DNA from: Paraburkholderia caffeinitolerans
GTDB taxonomy: Bacteria > Pseudomonadota > Gammaproteobacteria > Burkholderiales > Burkholderiaceae
NCBI RefSeq assembly: GCF_902859945.1
Contig: NZ_CADIKL010000014.1
Coordinates: 1-64,000, forward strand
DNA length: 64,000 bases
Direction: 5' to 3'
The notes beneath the pieces are model-generated. The model was not told the origin of the DNA. It saw only the letters and a list, made by a program, of their open reading frames with translations, and did not search any database. The stretch's first letter is position 1. Each line of letters starts with the position of its first letter. This document shows positions 50,455-60,207 of this stretch, one piece after another. Position numbers and translations under genes: made by a program.

Positions 50455-51360
50455 TTAACGCTTTACGAAATCCGGCTCGAAGAACACCCAGCGCACCACC
50501 GGAAATTTCGCCTGCAAATCGGCTTCGATCACGTTGATCGCCTCGACCATCGCACGGCTATGGTCGTAATCGATCATCTCGGCCTGCACCGCCACCACCA
50601 CTTCTTTGCCCCATTGCAGCGTAATCAGACTGATGATGCCGCGAATCTCAGGCCGCGCGCGCAAGAACGCCTCGATATCGCGACGCATTTCCGGACTCGC
50701 CGATTCGCCCACGATCATCGACTTCACTTCGCGCGCGATGAACCACGAAATCAGCATGAGCAGGACGCCCACACCAATCGACCCGCACGCGTCCCACACT
50801 GGATTGCCGGTGATGACCGTGAGCAGCACTGCAGCGAACGCAATGGCGAGACCCGCGAGTGCGGCGATGTCCTCGCCGGCCACCACGAGCAGATCGGAGT
50901 CGCGCGTTTCGCGCGCCCAGCGCCACAGCGACTTCGTGGGCGAACCCTTGCGGATTTCGCGCAGCGCGCCGTAAAGCGAGAACGCTTCGAGCACCACGGA
51001 AATGCCCAGCACCGCGAGCGCCACATACGCGTACTGGAGCGGCTCGCGCGCGATCAGCCGGTGAACGCCTTCATAGACCGAGAACGCGCCGCCCACGAAG
51101 AACAGCAGCAGCGCCACGAGCAGCGAATAGAAGTTGATCGCGCGACCCGCACCCATCGGATGCAGCGGCGTCGGCGGCTCGCGCGACTGGCGCAGGCCGA
51201 ACAGCAGCAGCAGTTGATTGCCGCAATCGGCGGTCGAGTGAATCGCTTCGGCGAACATCGAGCCCGAACCTGTAAACGCCGCCGCAGCGTACTTGCAGAT
51301 CGCGATGCCGGTGTTCGCCGCGAGAGCGTAGAGAATAGCTTTCGGCGACTCTCCGCTCAT
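50455..51360 (-). CDS. Cation diffusion facilitator (CDF) family transporter
   Basis: A 301-residue CDF protein with six predicted membrane helices and a C-terminal cytoplasmic domain (SPEMRRDIEAFLRARPEIRG). Metal-site motifs are HSTAD in helix 2 and GEDIAAL in helix 5. CDF proteins export Zn2+, Co2+, Fe2+ or Mn2+ against protons. The sequence around LHPMGAGRAINFYS is of the SLC30A9-like branch. The ATG overlaps the selD stop by four bases (ATGA), so translation is coupled with selD. Why a metal exporter is tied to selenophosphate synthesis is not evident. Confidence 0.85.
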   Translation of the reverse strand: MSGESPKAILYALAANTGIAICKYAAAAFTGSGSMFAEAIHSTADCGNQLLLLFGLRQSREPPTPLHPMGAGRAINFYSLLVALLLFFVGGAFSVYEGVHRLIAREPLQYAYVALAVLGISVVLEAFSLYGALREIRKGSPTKSLWRWARETRDSDLLVVAGEDIAALAGLAIAFAAVLLTVITGNPVWDACGSIGVGVLLMLISWFIAREVKSMIVGESASPEMRRDIEAFLRARPEIRGIISLITLQWGKEVVVAVQAEMIDYDHSRAMVEAINVIEADLQAKFPVVRWVFFEPDFVKR

Positions 51361-52424
51361 GCGACTTCCACGCGCGCGGGTCCGTCCGTCAATTCGCCGA
51401 TCACGCGCGCATCGGCAAAGCCATCCGCGTGGAAAAGCGCGAGCACGGCATCGACTTGCTCCGGCGCGCAAGCCACGAGCAGGCCGCCCGAAGTCTGCGG
51501 ATCGGTGAGCAGCGTGCAGGCGCTTTCCGGCAACGAGGCCGCGAGCGTCACGCCCTCGCCATACGAGGCCCAGTTCCGGCCCGAAGCGCCCGTGAACACA
51601 CCTTGCGCCACGAACGCCTCCACGCCCGGCAGCCAAGGCAGATCGGCATAACGCACGCGCGCCGTGAGGTTCGCGCCGCGCGCGATTTCGAGCGTGTGGC
51701 CCAGCAGGCCGAAGCCGGTCACGTCGGTCATCGCGTGCACGCCTTCGAGTTCCGCGAGCGCCGCGCCCGGCTTGTTGAGCATCGTGGCGGCGGCCACCAT
51801 CGCCTGGTAGCCGGCGTCGTCGAGCAGGTCCTTCTTGAGCGCGGCGGAGAGCACGCCCACGCCCAGCGGCTTGCCGAGCACCAGCACATCGCCCGCGCGC
51901 GCCGAGGCGTTGCGCTTCACGCGCTCGGGATGCACGATGCCGAGCGCGGCGAGCCCATAAATCGGCTCGACCGAGTCGATCGAGTGGCCGCCCGCCACCG
52001 GAATGCCGGCCGCCGCGCACACGTCTTCGCCGCCGCGCAGCACCTGGGCGATCACCTCGTGCGGTAGCACGTTGATGGGCATGCCCACCAGCGCGAGCGC
52101 GAGAATCGGCTTGCCGCCCATCGCGTAGACGTCCGAAAGCGCGTTGGTGGCGGCGATGCGGCCGAAATCGTAGGGGTCGTCGACGATCGGCATGAAGAAG
52201 TCGGTGGTCGCGACGATGGCCTGCTCGTCGTTGAGCTTGTAGACGGCGGCGTCATCGGCCGTTTCGGTGCCGACCAGCAGGTTCGGAAACGCGGCGGTGA
52301 GCGGCGTGCTGCGCGCGAGCAGCGCGGAGAGCACGCCTGGTGCGATCTTGCAGCCGCAGCCGCCGCCGTGCGAAAGGCTCGTGAGGCGCGGCGCGGGGCG
52401 GTCGTTGTCGTTCGTGTGCGTCAT
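51357..52424 (-). CDS. selD: Selenide, water dikinase (selenophosphate synthetase)
   Basis: A 355-residue SelD. It makes selenophosphate from selenide and ATP for selenocysteine and selenouridine synthesis. The active-site loop HGGGCGCK has cysteine 23 at the Cys/Sec position and lysine 26. The ATP-binding DDAAVY and TTDFF aspartates and the C-terminal LLTDPQTSGGLLVA are intact. It is the cysteine form, so no UGA readthrough is needed. It is the first gene of a two-gene unit with the CDF transporter. No selA, selB or ybbB is in the window. Confidence 0.93.
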   Translation of the reverse strand: MTHTNDNDRPAPRLTSLSHGGGCGCKIAPGVLSALLARSTPLTAAFPNLLVGTETADDAAVYKLNDEQAIVATTDFFMPIVDDPYDFGRIAATNALSDVYAMGGKPILALALVGMPINVLPHEVIAQVLRGGEDVCAAAGIPVAGGHSIDSVEPIYGLAALGIVHPERVKRNASARAGDVLVLGKPLGVGVLSAALKKDLLDDAGYQAMVAAATMLNKPGAALAELEGVHAMTDVTGFGLLGHTLEIARGANLTARVRYADLPWLPGVEAFVAQGVFTGASGRNWASYGEGVTLAASLPESACTLLTDPQTSGGLLVACAPEQVDAVLALFHADGFADARVIGELTDGPARVEVA

Positions 52425-52466
52425 ATGCGGAGTGTTCCAGAGAAAGCCGGAAAAGCAGTCCGCATA

Positions 52467-53249
52467 TTATGGGGCAAACCTCGCGGGCGCGATGGCGCGC
52501 TGCGGCCCAGCCTCGCAAACCGCATCCACGAGCCATTGCGGGTCGTCGTGCGGCAGATCGTGGCCGGCCCACGGATGCTCGCGATGCGCCGCGCTCCACG
52601 CTTGCGCGAGCCGCGCCGAGCACACGGGATTCACGAGACGATCCTCGCGCGAGGACAGCACCAGCGCAGCACAGGGCGGCACGCCACGCACCGCATAGCG
52701 CGCCGCCGCCAGTAACTGGCGCAGCGCGTTGGCGCGGCTCACGGGTGCGCTCGCGCGGATCGCGCACCAGGCGTCGAGATCGGCGGCCAGGGTGTCGCGG
52801 CGCGCGCAGGTGTGCGCGTGGATCGCCGCTTCGGCCACGTTATCGTTTGTGATACCGCGCCAGTGCCAGGCCGCGCGCAGCAGCGCGGGCCACGCAGCGG
52901 GCCGCAGCCGCTCGTAAAAGCGGCTATAGGGCCGCATGCTCGTGTTGACGAGCACGAGCTGCTCGATCTCATCGGGAAAACGCAGCGCCCACGCCGACGC
53001 CACCATGCCGCCCAGCGACATCGCCAGCACCCGAAGCGGCGGCTGCGCACCCTGCCGCTGCACTTCGGCGCGCACGGCGTCCACATAGGCATCGACATCG
53101 GAGGGCGAACGCAGATGCGCAAGCGTACCGTTGCCGGGCAAGTCGATCGGCAGCACCGCGCCGCCGCGCGCTTCGAGCAAAGGCGCGAACGCGCCCCAAT
53201 GGCGCGACTCGCGCGTTAGGCCGCGCAGCAGAATCCAGCGCGCCGTCAT
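52467..53249 (-). CDS. Alpha/beta hydrolase
   Basis: A 260-residue alpha/beta hydrolase. The nucleophile elbow is AMSLGGMVAS, the acid lies in SSREDRLVNP, and the histidine in AGHDLPHDDPQWL. It has no signal peptide. The ATG overlaps the stop of the upstream M14 peptidase gene (ATGA), so the two are coupled. The substrate is unknown; similarity is to BioH-like and lipase-like hydrolases in a general way. Confidence 0.82.
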   Translation of the reverse strand: MTARWILLRGLTRESRHWGAFAPLLEARGGAVLPIDLPGNGTLAHLRSPSDVDAYVDAVRAEVQRQGAQPPLRVLAMSLGGMVASAWALRFPDEIEQLVLVNTSMRPYSRFYERLRPAAWPALLRAAWHWRGITNDNVAEAAIHAHTCARRDTLAADLDAWCAIRASAPVSRANALRQLLAAARYAVRGVPPCAALVLSSREDRLVNPVCSARLAQAWSAAHREHPWAGHDLPHDDPQWLVDAVCEAGPQRAIAPARFAP

Positions 53250-54280
53250 GAGCCAGGCTTCCGGTACCAGTGCCCGATCGCGCTTTGCAGCACCTGCTGG
53301 CGCGCCACGCCCTGGGGCAGCCAGCGCGACGACGAAAACGCCGCGCGAGTGAGGAATTCGAACAGGTTCGCGTGACGCCGCAATACGCGCGCGGTGCGGT
53401 GCTGCATGACCGGATTGAACATGCCCTGGCGAGAAAAAAGCTGGCGCGGATTCTTCTTGATCCACAGCCACGAGCCCAATTCGAGCGTCAGCGGCAGAAA
53501 AATGCTGGCCGATGGCGCGCGGTCGTACGCGCAATCCCAGAGATCGCCGTGCAGCAGATACTGGTGGCTCTGCGGCTCGAACGTATAGCCGTGATGCGGA
53601 TGCGCGCGCTCGAACATCGTCTTGAGCACGTACATCTCGGGCAAGTGGCGCATGAGTTGGCGTGTGCGCGCGTACGGAAACCAGATGCTGTCGCTCCAGC
53701 CATAGCCCGAGTGGCAATCGAGCGCGAACGCGAGCGGCCGATGCGCAAGCTCCTCATCGACGACCTTCAGCAGCGCCGCCGCCTCCGGCTCCATCCGCGC
53801 GCCGCGCTGGCCGCGATACCACGGCAGCCAGGAGCCCACGCGCTGGCCGCCCGCTAGAAACGGTACGTGCTCGTCGGCGTCTTGCGGCGCGTTGCGCATG
53901 AGGTCGACGCCATTCGGATTCGCGCGCGTGGCGAGCCACATTCCGCCAGGATTGACGATCGGCATGATCACGAGCCGCACCGACTCGAGCTGGCGCATCA
54001 GCAGTTCGTCCCACGCGAGACGTCCGATGAGCGCACGCATGTAATCGAGCACGAGTTGCGAGCCAATGCGCTCGAGCCCGTGAATGCCGCCGAAAAAGCC
54101 GATTGCGGGCGCATCCGGTTCGCGCGAACCCACTGCGGCCACGTACAGCGAGAACGAACGGCCGCGCACTTCGACCTCGCCCGCGCTGCGAATGTCGAAC
54201 CAGTTCGCGCCCGCATCGAGAAGCGTTTTCAGGTCCTCGTACTCCGCAAAGCTGTCGGGAAGGAAGCTTAGTCCGGGCAT
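53246..54280 (-). CDS. M14-family zinc carboxypeptidase-like protein
   Basis: A 344-residue M14-type metallopeptidase. Zinc ligands are seen in GGIHGLERIGSQ (H and E) and DCHSGYG (H), with the catalytic glutamate in LTLELGSW. Such enzymes trim C-terminal residues or cell-wall peptides. It has no signal peptide, so it may be cytoplasmic. The start at MPGLSFLPD is preferred; an upstream in-frame ATG would add 19 residues rich in tryptophan and arginine. It is encoded with the alpha/beta hydrolase. Confidence 0.85.
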   Translation of the reverse strand: MPGLSFLPDSFAEYEDLKTLLDAGANWFDIRSAGEVEVRGRSFSLYVAAVGSREPDAPAIGFFGGIHGLERIGSQLVLDYMRALIGRLAWDELLMRQLESVRLVIMPIVNPGGMWLATRANPNGVDLMRNAPQDADEHVPFLAGGQRVGSWLPWYRGQRGARMEPEAAALLKVVDEELAHRPLAFALDCHSGYGWSDSIWFPYARTRQLMRHLPEMYVLKTMFERAHPHHGYTFEPQSHQYLLHGDLWDCAYDRAPSASIFLPLTLELGSWLWIKKNPRQLFSRQGMFNPVMQHRTARVLRRHANLFEFLTRAAFSSSRWLPQGVARQQVLQSAIGHWYRKPGS

Positions 54281-54379
54281 CGTCGTCCAATGGCGTCGCC
54301 ATGAAAAAAACCGGGGCCAGCACACACGTCTGCCCACAATATAGCCCGTTAAACGTGCGTTGCGCGTGACACATGAAAG

Positions 54380-54533
54380 GCGTCACACAGATGTCACGCC
54401 CGCTCGCGCTGTCACGTTATCGACATGTTTCGCGCCCGCGCGACGCACGCAGAAAGCGCACGGTCCCGCAAAACGTGTAGTCGTCTAGACGTCGCGATGC
54501 CTTCACTCAACCGTCATAGTCGCTTCCTAGAAT
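54380..54533 (+). promoter_or_regulatory. Pho-box-like repeats and promoter for phnCDE
   Basis: Three 7+4+7 direct-repeat sites of the PhoB type are visible: GCGTCAC-ACAG-ATGTCAC at 54380, CTGTCAC-GTTA-TCGACAT at 54409, and CCTTCAC-TCAA-CCGTCAT at 54500. A TAGAAT -10 at 54528 follows the last site by 10 bases, the spacing used at PhoB-activated promoters. The phnC start is 45 bases on. Phosphate-starvation control is predicted. Confidence 0.6.
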
Positions 54534-54577
54534 GTCTGGGACTCAATCAACGACGCGTGGCCACACGACGAATCGGC

Positions 54578-55417
54578 ATGGACGCAATCCGCATCGAACG
54601 CCTCTCGAAGACCTTCAGTGGCGCAGCAAGCCGAAAGGCGCTCGACGAAATCAACCTGCGCGTGGGCATGGGCGAGATGGTTGCGCTGATCGGCGCATCG
54701 GGTTCGGGCAAGTCGACGCTGCTGCGCCATATCGCGGGTTTCATCGCCGCCGATCCACAACCTTCGCAGATCGAAATACTTGGCCGGCCAATCCAGCACA
54801 ACGGCCGCATCGTGCGCGAAGTGCGCCGCATTCGCCGCGATATCGGCTTCGTGTTTCAGCAGTTCAATCTTGTGAACCGGCTCACGGTGGAAACCAACGT
54901 GCTGATTGGCGCGCTCGCGCGCCTGCCGCTGTGGCGCCGTCTCACCGGATGCTTTCCGCGCAGCGAGCGCGAACTTTCGGCGGCAGCGCTTGCGCAAGTG
55001 GGCATCGGCGACAAGGCCGGCGAACGCGCCGCGAATCTCTCGGGCGGCCAGCAACAGCGCGCCGCGCTCGCCCGCGCGCTGGTGCAGCGCGCGCGCCTGA
55101 TTCTCGCCGATGAACCCATCGCCTCGCTCGACCCCGAGTCGTCGCGCCGCGTGATGGACATGCTGCGCATGCTCAACCGCGATCATGGACTCACGGTGGT
55201 CGTGTCGCTGCATCAGGTCGATATCGCGATGCAGTACTGCCCGCGCACGGTCGCGCTGCGTGACGGCCGCGTGGTCTACGACGGCCCGTCCGCCGCGCTC
55301 ACACCGGTCCTGCTGCAACAGCTTTACGGCAGCGCCGCGCGCGAACTAATCGAAGCCGAACCCGACACCGCTCATGCGGCCGCGCAGCGCTTCGGCGCGC
55401 AGCCCCGAGCAGCCTGA
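54578..55417 (+). CDS. phnC: Phosphonate ABC transporter, ATP-binding protein
   Basis: A 279-residue ABC ATPase: Walker [11 protein letters not shown]-loop, signature [15 protein letters not shown], Walker [13 protein letters not shown], and a switch histidine in VSLHQVD. PhnC-type ATPases drive import of phosphonates, or of phosphite or phosphate esters. The conserved start [13 protein letters not shown] is chosen; the frame upstream holds the promoter region. The C-terminal 30 residues extend past the usual end. Confidence 0.9.
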   Translation: MDAIRIERLSKTFSGAASRKALDEINLRVGMGEMVALIGASGSGKSTLLRHIAGFIAADPQPSQIEILGRPIQHNGRIVREVRRIRRDIGFVFQQFNLVNRLTVETNVLIGALARLPLWRRLTGCFPRSERELSAAALAQVGIGDKAGERAANLSGGQQQRAALARALVQRARLILADEPIASLDPESSRRVMDMLRMLNRDHGLTVVVSLHQVDIAMQYCPRTVALRDGRVVYDGPSAALTPVLLQQLYGSAARELIEAEPDTAHAAAQRFGAQPRAA

Positions 55418-55457
55418 TCACGCCAACGTTCCCCTCACACACTCGGACCCGCCTCTC

Positions 55458-56444
55458 ATGAAACTGCTCCGTTCCATGCTCTCCTGGTTCGCCGCAAGCG
55501 CAGTTGCGGCCGCCTCGCTGGGCGCCCCGGCCGCTCACGCGGAAGACCTCAACTTCGGCATCATCTCGACCGATTCCTCCGCAGTGCTCAAGCAGCGCTG
55601 GCAGCCGTTCATCGACGACATGAACCGTCAGACCGGCCTGCACGTGAACGCGTTCTTCGCCACCGACTACTCGGGCATCATCGAAGCGATGCGCTTCAAC
55701 AAGGTGCAGATCGGCTACTTCGGCAACGCCTCCGCCATGGAAGCCGTGGACCGCTCGAATGGCGAACTCTTCGCGAAGGTGCTCTACGCCAACGGCGACG
55801 CGGGCTACAAGTCGGTGCTCATCACCAACGTCAACAGCCGCGTGAAGACACTCGACGATGTATTCAAGAATACTAAGGATCTCACGCTCGGCTGGGGCGA
55901 TCCGAATTCCACCTCGGGCACGCTGATTCCGGGCTACTACCTGTTCGCGCAGCACGGCGTTCAGGTGAACGCCTCGACGTTCAAGACGGTGCTGCCGTCG
56001 AGCCACGAAGCGAACCTGCTCGCGGTGGTCAACAACAAGGTCGACATCGCGACCAACAACACCATCGAGCTCGCCAATCTGCAACAAAAGCATCCGGACC
56101 AGTTCGCCCAGGTGCGCGTGCTGTGGACCTCGCCGCTGATCCCGTCCGATCCGCTCGTGTGGCGCAAGGACCTGCCTGAAGCGACGAAACAAAAGCTGCG
56201 CGACTTCTTCTATCACTACGCGAAAACCGATCCGAAGGAGAAGAAGGTCATGGCCGACATCACGGGCTACGCAGGTTTCGCGCCCGCCTCCGATGCCCAA
56301 CTGTTGCCGATCCGCGCAGTCGCGCTGTCCCGCCAGAAAGAGAAGATCGCTGCCGACACGCATCTCTCCGACGCGGACCGCAAGAGCCAGATCGCGGCCA
56401 TCGACGCGAAGATCGGCGCGCTCTCGAACGCCGCGAAGCCGTAA
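55458..56444 (+). CDS. phnD: Phosphonate ABC transporter, substrate-binding protein
   Basis: A 328-residue periplasmic binding protein with a Sec signal peptide ending near AHAED. PhnD-family features are [30 protein letters not shown], and [17 protein letters not shown], whose serine/threonine loop binds the phosphonate group. It lies 40 bases after phnC; its stop TAA overlaps the phnE ATG by one base. Confidence 0.92.
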   Translation: MKLLRSMLSWFAASAVAAASLGAPAAHAEDLNFGIISTDSSAVLKQRWQPFIDDMNRQTGLHVNAFFATDYSGIIEAMRFNKVQIGYFGNASAMEAVDRSNGELFAKVLYANGDAGYKSVLITNVNSRVKTLDDVFKNTKDLTLGWGDPNSTSGTLIPGYYLFAQHGVQVNASTFKTVLPSSHEANLLAVVNNKVDIATNNTIELANLQQKHPDQFAQVRVLWTSPLIPSDPLVWRKDLPEATKQKLRDFFYHYAKTDPKEKKVMADITGYAGFAPASDAQLLPIRAVALSRQKEKIAADTHLSDADRKSQIAAIDAKIGALSNAAKP

Positions 56445-57301
56445 TGGGCACGATGGACTTCGACGCATCGCGGCTCGCGCAACCGGCGTCCAATCCGCCG
56501 GTTGCAACGCAGGCCGCCGTGACGGCCCCTTCGGCCGCAGCGGCGGGCAAGCGCAGCGGGTCCTCGCTCGTGCTCTGGGCGATGGTGTTCGTGCTGCTCG
56601 GCGCAGCCTGGCGCGGCGCCGACATGCGCCCGCTCGAGCTCTTCGCCGACTCGCAAAACATGGGCACCTTCGCACGCGGCTTCTTCCCACCCGACTTCGC
56701 CGAATGGCGCACCTATGTGCACGAGATGTGGGTGACCGTGGCGGTGGCGTTGTGGGGCACGGCGCTCGCGATCGTCTGCGCGGTGCCGTTCGGGCTGATG
56801 TCCTCGCACAATCTCGCACCGCGCTGGGTCCTGCATCCGGTGCGCCGCCTGATGGACGCGTGCCGCGCAATCAACGAGATGGTGTTCGCGATGCTATTCA
56901 TCGTCGCGGTGGGTCTCGGGCCGTTCGCGGGCGTGCTGGCGCTCTGGGTTCATACCACGGGCGTGCTCGCCAAGCTCTTCGCGGAAGCCGTCGAGGCCAT
57001 CGACCCGCGCCCCGCCGAGGGCGTGCGCGCGACCGGCGCCACGCCGCTCGACGAGATCATCTACGGCGTGCTGCCCCAGGTCATGCCGCTGTGGATTTCG
57101 TACGCGCTCTACCGGTTCGAATCGAACGTGCGCTCGGCGATGGTGGTGGGCATGGTGGGCGCGGGCGGCATCGGCGTCGTGCTCTATGAGGAAATCCGCT
57201 CGTTCGACTATGCGCAGACGAGCGCAGTGCTGATCATGGTGATCGCCGTGGTCACGGTAATCGACCTCGTCTCGGCGAAGCTGCGCTTGCGCGTGATCTG
57301 A
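56444..57301 (+). CDS. phnE: Phosphonate ABC transporter, permease
   Basis: A 285-residue permease with about six membrane helices after a polar N-terminus of about 45 residues. The EAA-type coupling loop is [19 protein letters not shown]. It forms the inner-membrane pore with PhnC. Only one PhnE is present. No C-P lyase or phosphonatase genes follow, so breakdown genes are elsewhere or the system imports another phosphorus compound. Confidence 0.9.
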   Translation: MGTMDFDASRLAQPASNPPVATQAAVTAPSAAAAGKRSGSSLVLWAMVFVLLGAAWRGADMRPLELFADSQNMGTFARGFFPPDFAEWRTYVHEMWVTVAVALWGTALAIVCAVPFGLMSSHNLAPRWVLHPVRRLMDACRAINEMVFAMLFIVAVGLGPFAGVLALWVHTTGVLAKLFAEAVEAIDPRPAEGVRATGATPLDEIIYGVLPQVMPLWISYALYRFESNVRSAMVVGMVGAGGIGVVLYEEIRSFDYAQTSAVLIMVIAVVTVIDLVSAKLRLRVI

Positions 57302-57329
57302 CGCCGCCTCGCAAAACGTAACGCGCGAA

Positions 57330-57370
57330 GCGCGTGCTGCACGGCGTCCGCCGTGCAGCACGCGCTTTTT
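57330..57370 (+). terminator. Rho-independent terminator after phnE
   Basis: A 16-bp stem (GCGCGTGCTGCACGGC and complement) with a 4-base loop is followed by TTTTTCTTTT. It ends the phnCDE transcript. Confidence 0.92.
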
Positions 57371-57477
57371 CTTTTGCGCGGCCGCGCCTGCCGTTCTGGC
57401 GCTGCGGCACATTCGCTGGAATAATCGGCTGCTTGCGGTCGCAACCGCTCCCTCCTTCCATTCTTCGCGCTCGTTCG

Positions 57478-58314
57478 ATGGCAAGCTTCGTGGTCCTGCT
57501 GGTTCTGATTTCGGCGCTCATGCACGCGAGCTGGAACGCTTTCCTCCACCTCTCGGGCGACCGCGTCTGGCTGCTCGGCATGTTCTCCGTGCCTTATGTG
57601 TTGGTGAGCGCCGTCGGCGTGTGCGTGCTGCCGCTGCCGGATCCCGCGAGCTGGCCGTATATCGTGGCATCGGCGCTCCTCGAATTCGCCTACTGCTTCG
57701 CGCTGATCCGCGCCTACCGCAGCGGCGACTTCGGGCAGATCTACCCGATCGCTCGCGGCCTCTCGCCGTTGCTCGTGTTCGTGGGCGCACTGGTGTTCGC
57801 GCACGAGGAACTGCACGCGCTCGCCGCCACGGGCGTGCTGCTCGTCTCGCTCGGCATCATGTCGCTCGCGTTCCGGCGCGGCATGCGTTTTTCGGGCGAA
57901 AGCGTGCCCTGGGCGCTGACGACGGGCTTCTTCATCGCAACCTATTCGATCGTCGACGGCCTCGGCGCGCGCCTCGCCGGCAACCCGCTCAGCTACATCA
58001 TGTGGGTCTATCTGCTCTGGAACGTGCCGCAGTTCATCGTGGTGTGCAAGCTGCGTGGCGGCGCGGCGCAAATGTTCGTCTCGAAGGGCAACGCGGTGCG
58101 CGGCATGCTCGCGGGCGTGCTGGCGCTCACCGCGTATTGCCTCGTGATCGAGGCGTTCAACTATCTGCCGATCGCGATGGTGTCCGCGCTGCGCGAGATG
58201 TCGTCGATCTTCGCGGTGCTGATCGGGTGGCTGTTCATGCGCGAGAAACTCACTGCGCGCCGCCTGGTGGCTTGCGTGCTGGTGACGTGTGGGGCGGTGT
58301 TGATCCGGATGTGA
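57478..58314 (+). CDS. EamA/DMT-family membrane transporter
   Basis: A 278-residue protein with ten predicted helices in two EamA repeats (HASWNAFLHLSGDR ... ARGLSPLLVFVGA; REMSSIFAVLIGWLFMREKL). DMT-family proteins export amino acids or other metabolites. The start MASFVVLLVL is chosen for the first helix; the upstream in-frame ATG would run through the terminator. The substrate is unknown. Confidence 0.83.
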   Translation: MASFVVLLVLISALMHASWNAFLHLSGDRVWLLGMFSVPYVLVSAVGVCVLPLPDPASWPYIVASALLEFAYCFALIRAYRSGDFGQIYPIARGLSPLLVFVGALVFAHEELHALAATGVLLVSLGIMSLAFRRGMRFSGESVPWALTTGFFIATYSIVDGLGARLAGNPLSYIMWVYLLWNVPQFIVVCKLRGGAAQMFVSKGNAVRGMLAGVLALTAYCLVIEAFNYLPIAMVSALREMSSIFAVLIGWLFMREKLTARRLVACVLVTCGAVLIRM

Positions 58315-58353
58315 GGGATGCAAGCGAGGCATCGAACCGATGCCTCCGGCAAC

Positions 58354-60075
58354 TCACCCGAACACCGGCAAACTCGTATCAATCGCCTCCGCAAGCGTAT
58401 CGAACGCCGGCGCGATCTCCTCATCGGGCACGCACGCATAGCCGACCAACAACCCCGACGCCGCACGCTCGCGCGCCGAGTAATAACCCGAAAGCGGCCG
58501 CACGACGATATTGCGCGCGAGCGCGGCCTCGGCCACGGAGCGGTCGTCGCTGCCCTCGGGCAACTGCATGACCACGTGCAGGCCCGCGTCGCCGCCCATC
58601 GCGGGCAACGCGTCGCCGTAACGGCGCGCAACCGCGTCGAGCAGCACCTGGCGGCGCTGGCCATATAGCGCGCGCATCTTGCGGATGTGCGAAGTGAAAT
58701 GCCCTTCGGCGATGAACTCCGCCAGCACCGCCTGCTGCAAGAGCTGGCCCTCGCGATAAAGCTCGGCGCTCGCGGTCGCGAAGCTTTCGGCGAGCGGCTC
58801 CGGCGCGACGAGATAGCCCACGCGCAGCCCCGGAAACAGCGTCTTGCCGAAACTGCCCACGTAGATCACCTGCCCCGCCGTGTCGAGCCCCTGCAGCGAC
58901 GCGAGCGGCCGGCTACCGTAGCGGAATTCGCTGTCGTAGTCGTCCTCGATGATCCAGCACTGGTGTTGGCGCGCGTACTCCAGCAGCATGCGGCGGCGCG
59001 CGAGACTCATCACCATGCCGAGCGGGTACTGGTGCGAGGGCGTGACGAGAATGAGCTTCGGCGGGGCGGCGGCGAAATCGTCGGGCGACGGATTGATGCC
59101 CTCGCTGTCCACCGCGATCGGGCGCGGCTTGAGGCCCGAGACCTGCATCACGCTGCGCACGCCCCAGTAGCACGGGTCTTCGGTCCAGATCGTGTCGCCG
59201 GGGTCGGAAAGCAGACGCACGGCCAGGTCCACCGACTGGTGAATGCCCGTCGTGATGATGATCTGCTCGGGCGAGCAGCGCACCGAACGCGAAGTGCGCA
59301 GATAGTCGGCCAGCACGTGACGCAACAGCGCGAGGCCGCCGCCCGGCGCGTAGGTAAGCAGATCGGGACGCAGGCTGCGCCAGTACTTGTTGTGCAGACG
59401 CGTCCAGATGCGGGCCGGGAAGCGCGAAACATCAGGCACGCCCGGCATGAACGCGCCGCCCTGGCGCTTCGAGACGCCCGCGCCCGCGATCAGGCGCGCG
59501 CCGCGCGTGGAGAGCGCGCGGGCCGCCGTGCGCTGCGCCTGGGTGGTGAGCGGCGCGGGTCCGGTCAAGATATCGGCGCGATGATCCGGCGCGGTGGCCT
59601 TCTGAGCAGCAGGCGCGGATGGCGCGCCCGGCACACCCGGCGCCCCACTCAGGCTCGCCGATGCCCGCCCCGCAAGGCTGTTAGTTGCGATAGCCCCCGA
59701 ATCCCCCACCCTGCGCGCCGGCCCAAAATAAGGCGCGGATCCTAATCCAGCGACATTTTTGCTCGCTTGCAGGGAGCCAATTTCCGCCGCTCCGACGATC
59801 TCGTCGGGCGAAGTATCGGCGACGAAGGTGCCTCGCCCCGTCGCCGAGGTCACATAGCCTTCGAGCACGAGCTGCTCGTACACCTGCGTGACGGTATTGC
59901 GCGCGATGCCCAGTTCGGCCGCCAGCAGCCGCGACGACGGCACCCGCGCGCCCGCCGGCAGCTCGCGCGAGAGGATCGCCTGCTGCAGCAGCCGGTGCAG
60001 TTGCCGGTAGACCGGCTGACCGCTGCCGCGCTCGAGCCGCTGGGCCAGCCAGTCGGACAGGACACTCGCTCGCAT
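58354..60075 (-). CDS. MocR-type regulator (GntR helix-turn-helix plus aminotransferase domain), GabR-like
   Basis: A 573-residue protein. An N-terminal GntR winged helix (LPAGARVPSSRLLAAELGIA, NTVTQVYEQL) is linked by a long low-complexity linker (about 85-170) to a fold-type I aminotransferase domain with the PLP lysine in YVGSFGKTLFPGLR. GabR uses PLP and GABA to activate gabTD; divergent placement from gabT supports the same role. GGGAG precedes the start. Confidence 0.88.
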   Translation of the reverse strand: MRASVLSDWLAQRLERGSGQPVYRQLHRLLQQAILSRELPAGARVPSSRLLAAELGIARNTVTQVYEQLVLEGYVTSATGRGTFVADTSPDEIVGAAEIGSLQASKNVAGLGSAPYFGPARRVGDSGAIATNSLAGRASASLSGAPGVPGAPSAPAAQKATAPDHRADILTGPAPLTTQAQRTAARALSTRGARLIAGAGVSKRQGGAFMPGVPDVSRFPARIWTRLHNKYWRSLRPDLLTYAPGGGLALLRHVLADYLRTSRSVRCSPEQIIITTGIHQSVDLAVRLLSDPGDTIWTEDPCYWGVRSVMQVSGLKPRPIAVDSEGINPSPDDFAAAPPKLILVTPSHQYPLGMVMSLARRRMLLEYARQHQCWIIEDDYDSEFRYGSRPLASLQGLDTAGQVIYVGSFGKTLFPGLRVGYLVAPEPLAESFATASAELYREGQLLQQAVLAEFIAEGHFTSHIRKMRALYGQRRQVLLDAVARRYGDALPAMGGDAGLHVVMQLPEGSDDRSVAEAALARNIVVRPLSGYYSARERAASGLLVGYACVPDEEIAPAFDTLAEAIDTSLPVFG

Positions 60076-60103
60076 GAAATTGGCTCCCAAGAATTTATCT
60101 GAA

Positions 60104-60138
60104 TGGCTCTGAATTTTAGAGCCAAACCTGAGTATAGT
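60104..60138 (+). promoter_or_regulatory. Candidate GabR-like operator and gabT promoter
   Basis: A perfect inverted repeat TGGCTCT-GAATTTT-AGAGCCA (60104-60124) lies in the divergent region, with a third TGGCTC half-site at 60081. TATAGT at 60133-60138 is a -10 candidate for gabT, so the palindrome covers the -35 area. Confidence 0.55.
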
Positions 60139-60207
60139 CGCGGCATGGACTCAAAAGTGGTCCACCCATCAAACCAGCAACCGACACCGTTTTCGAAGGA
60201 GACGACC

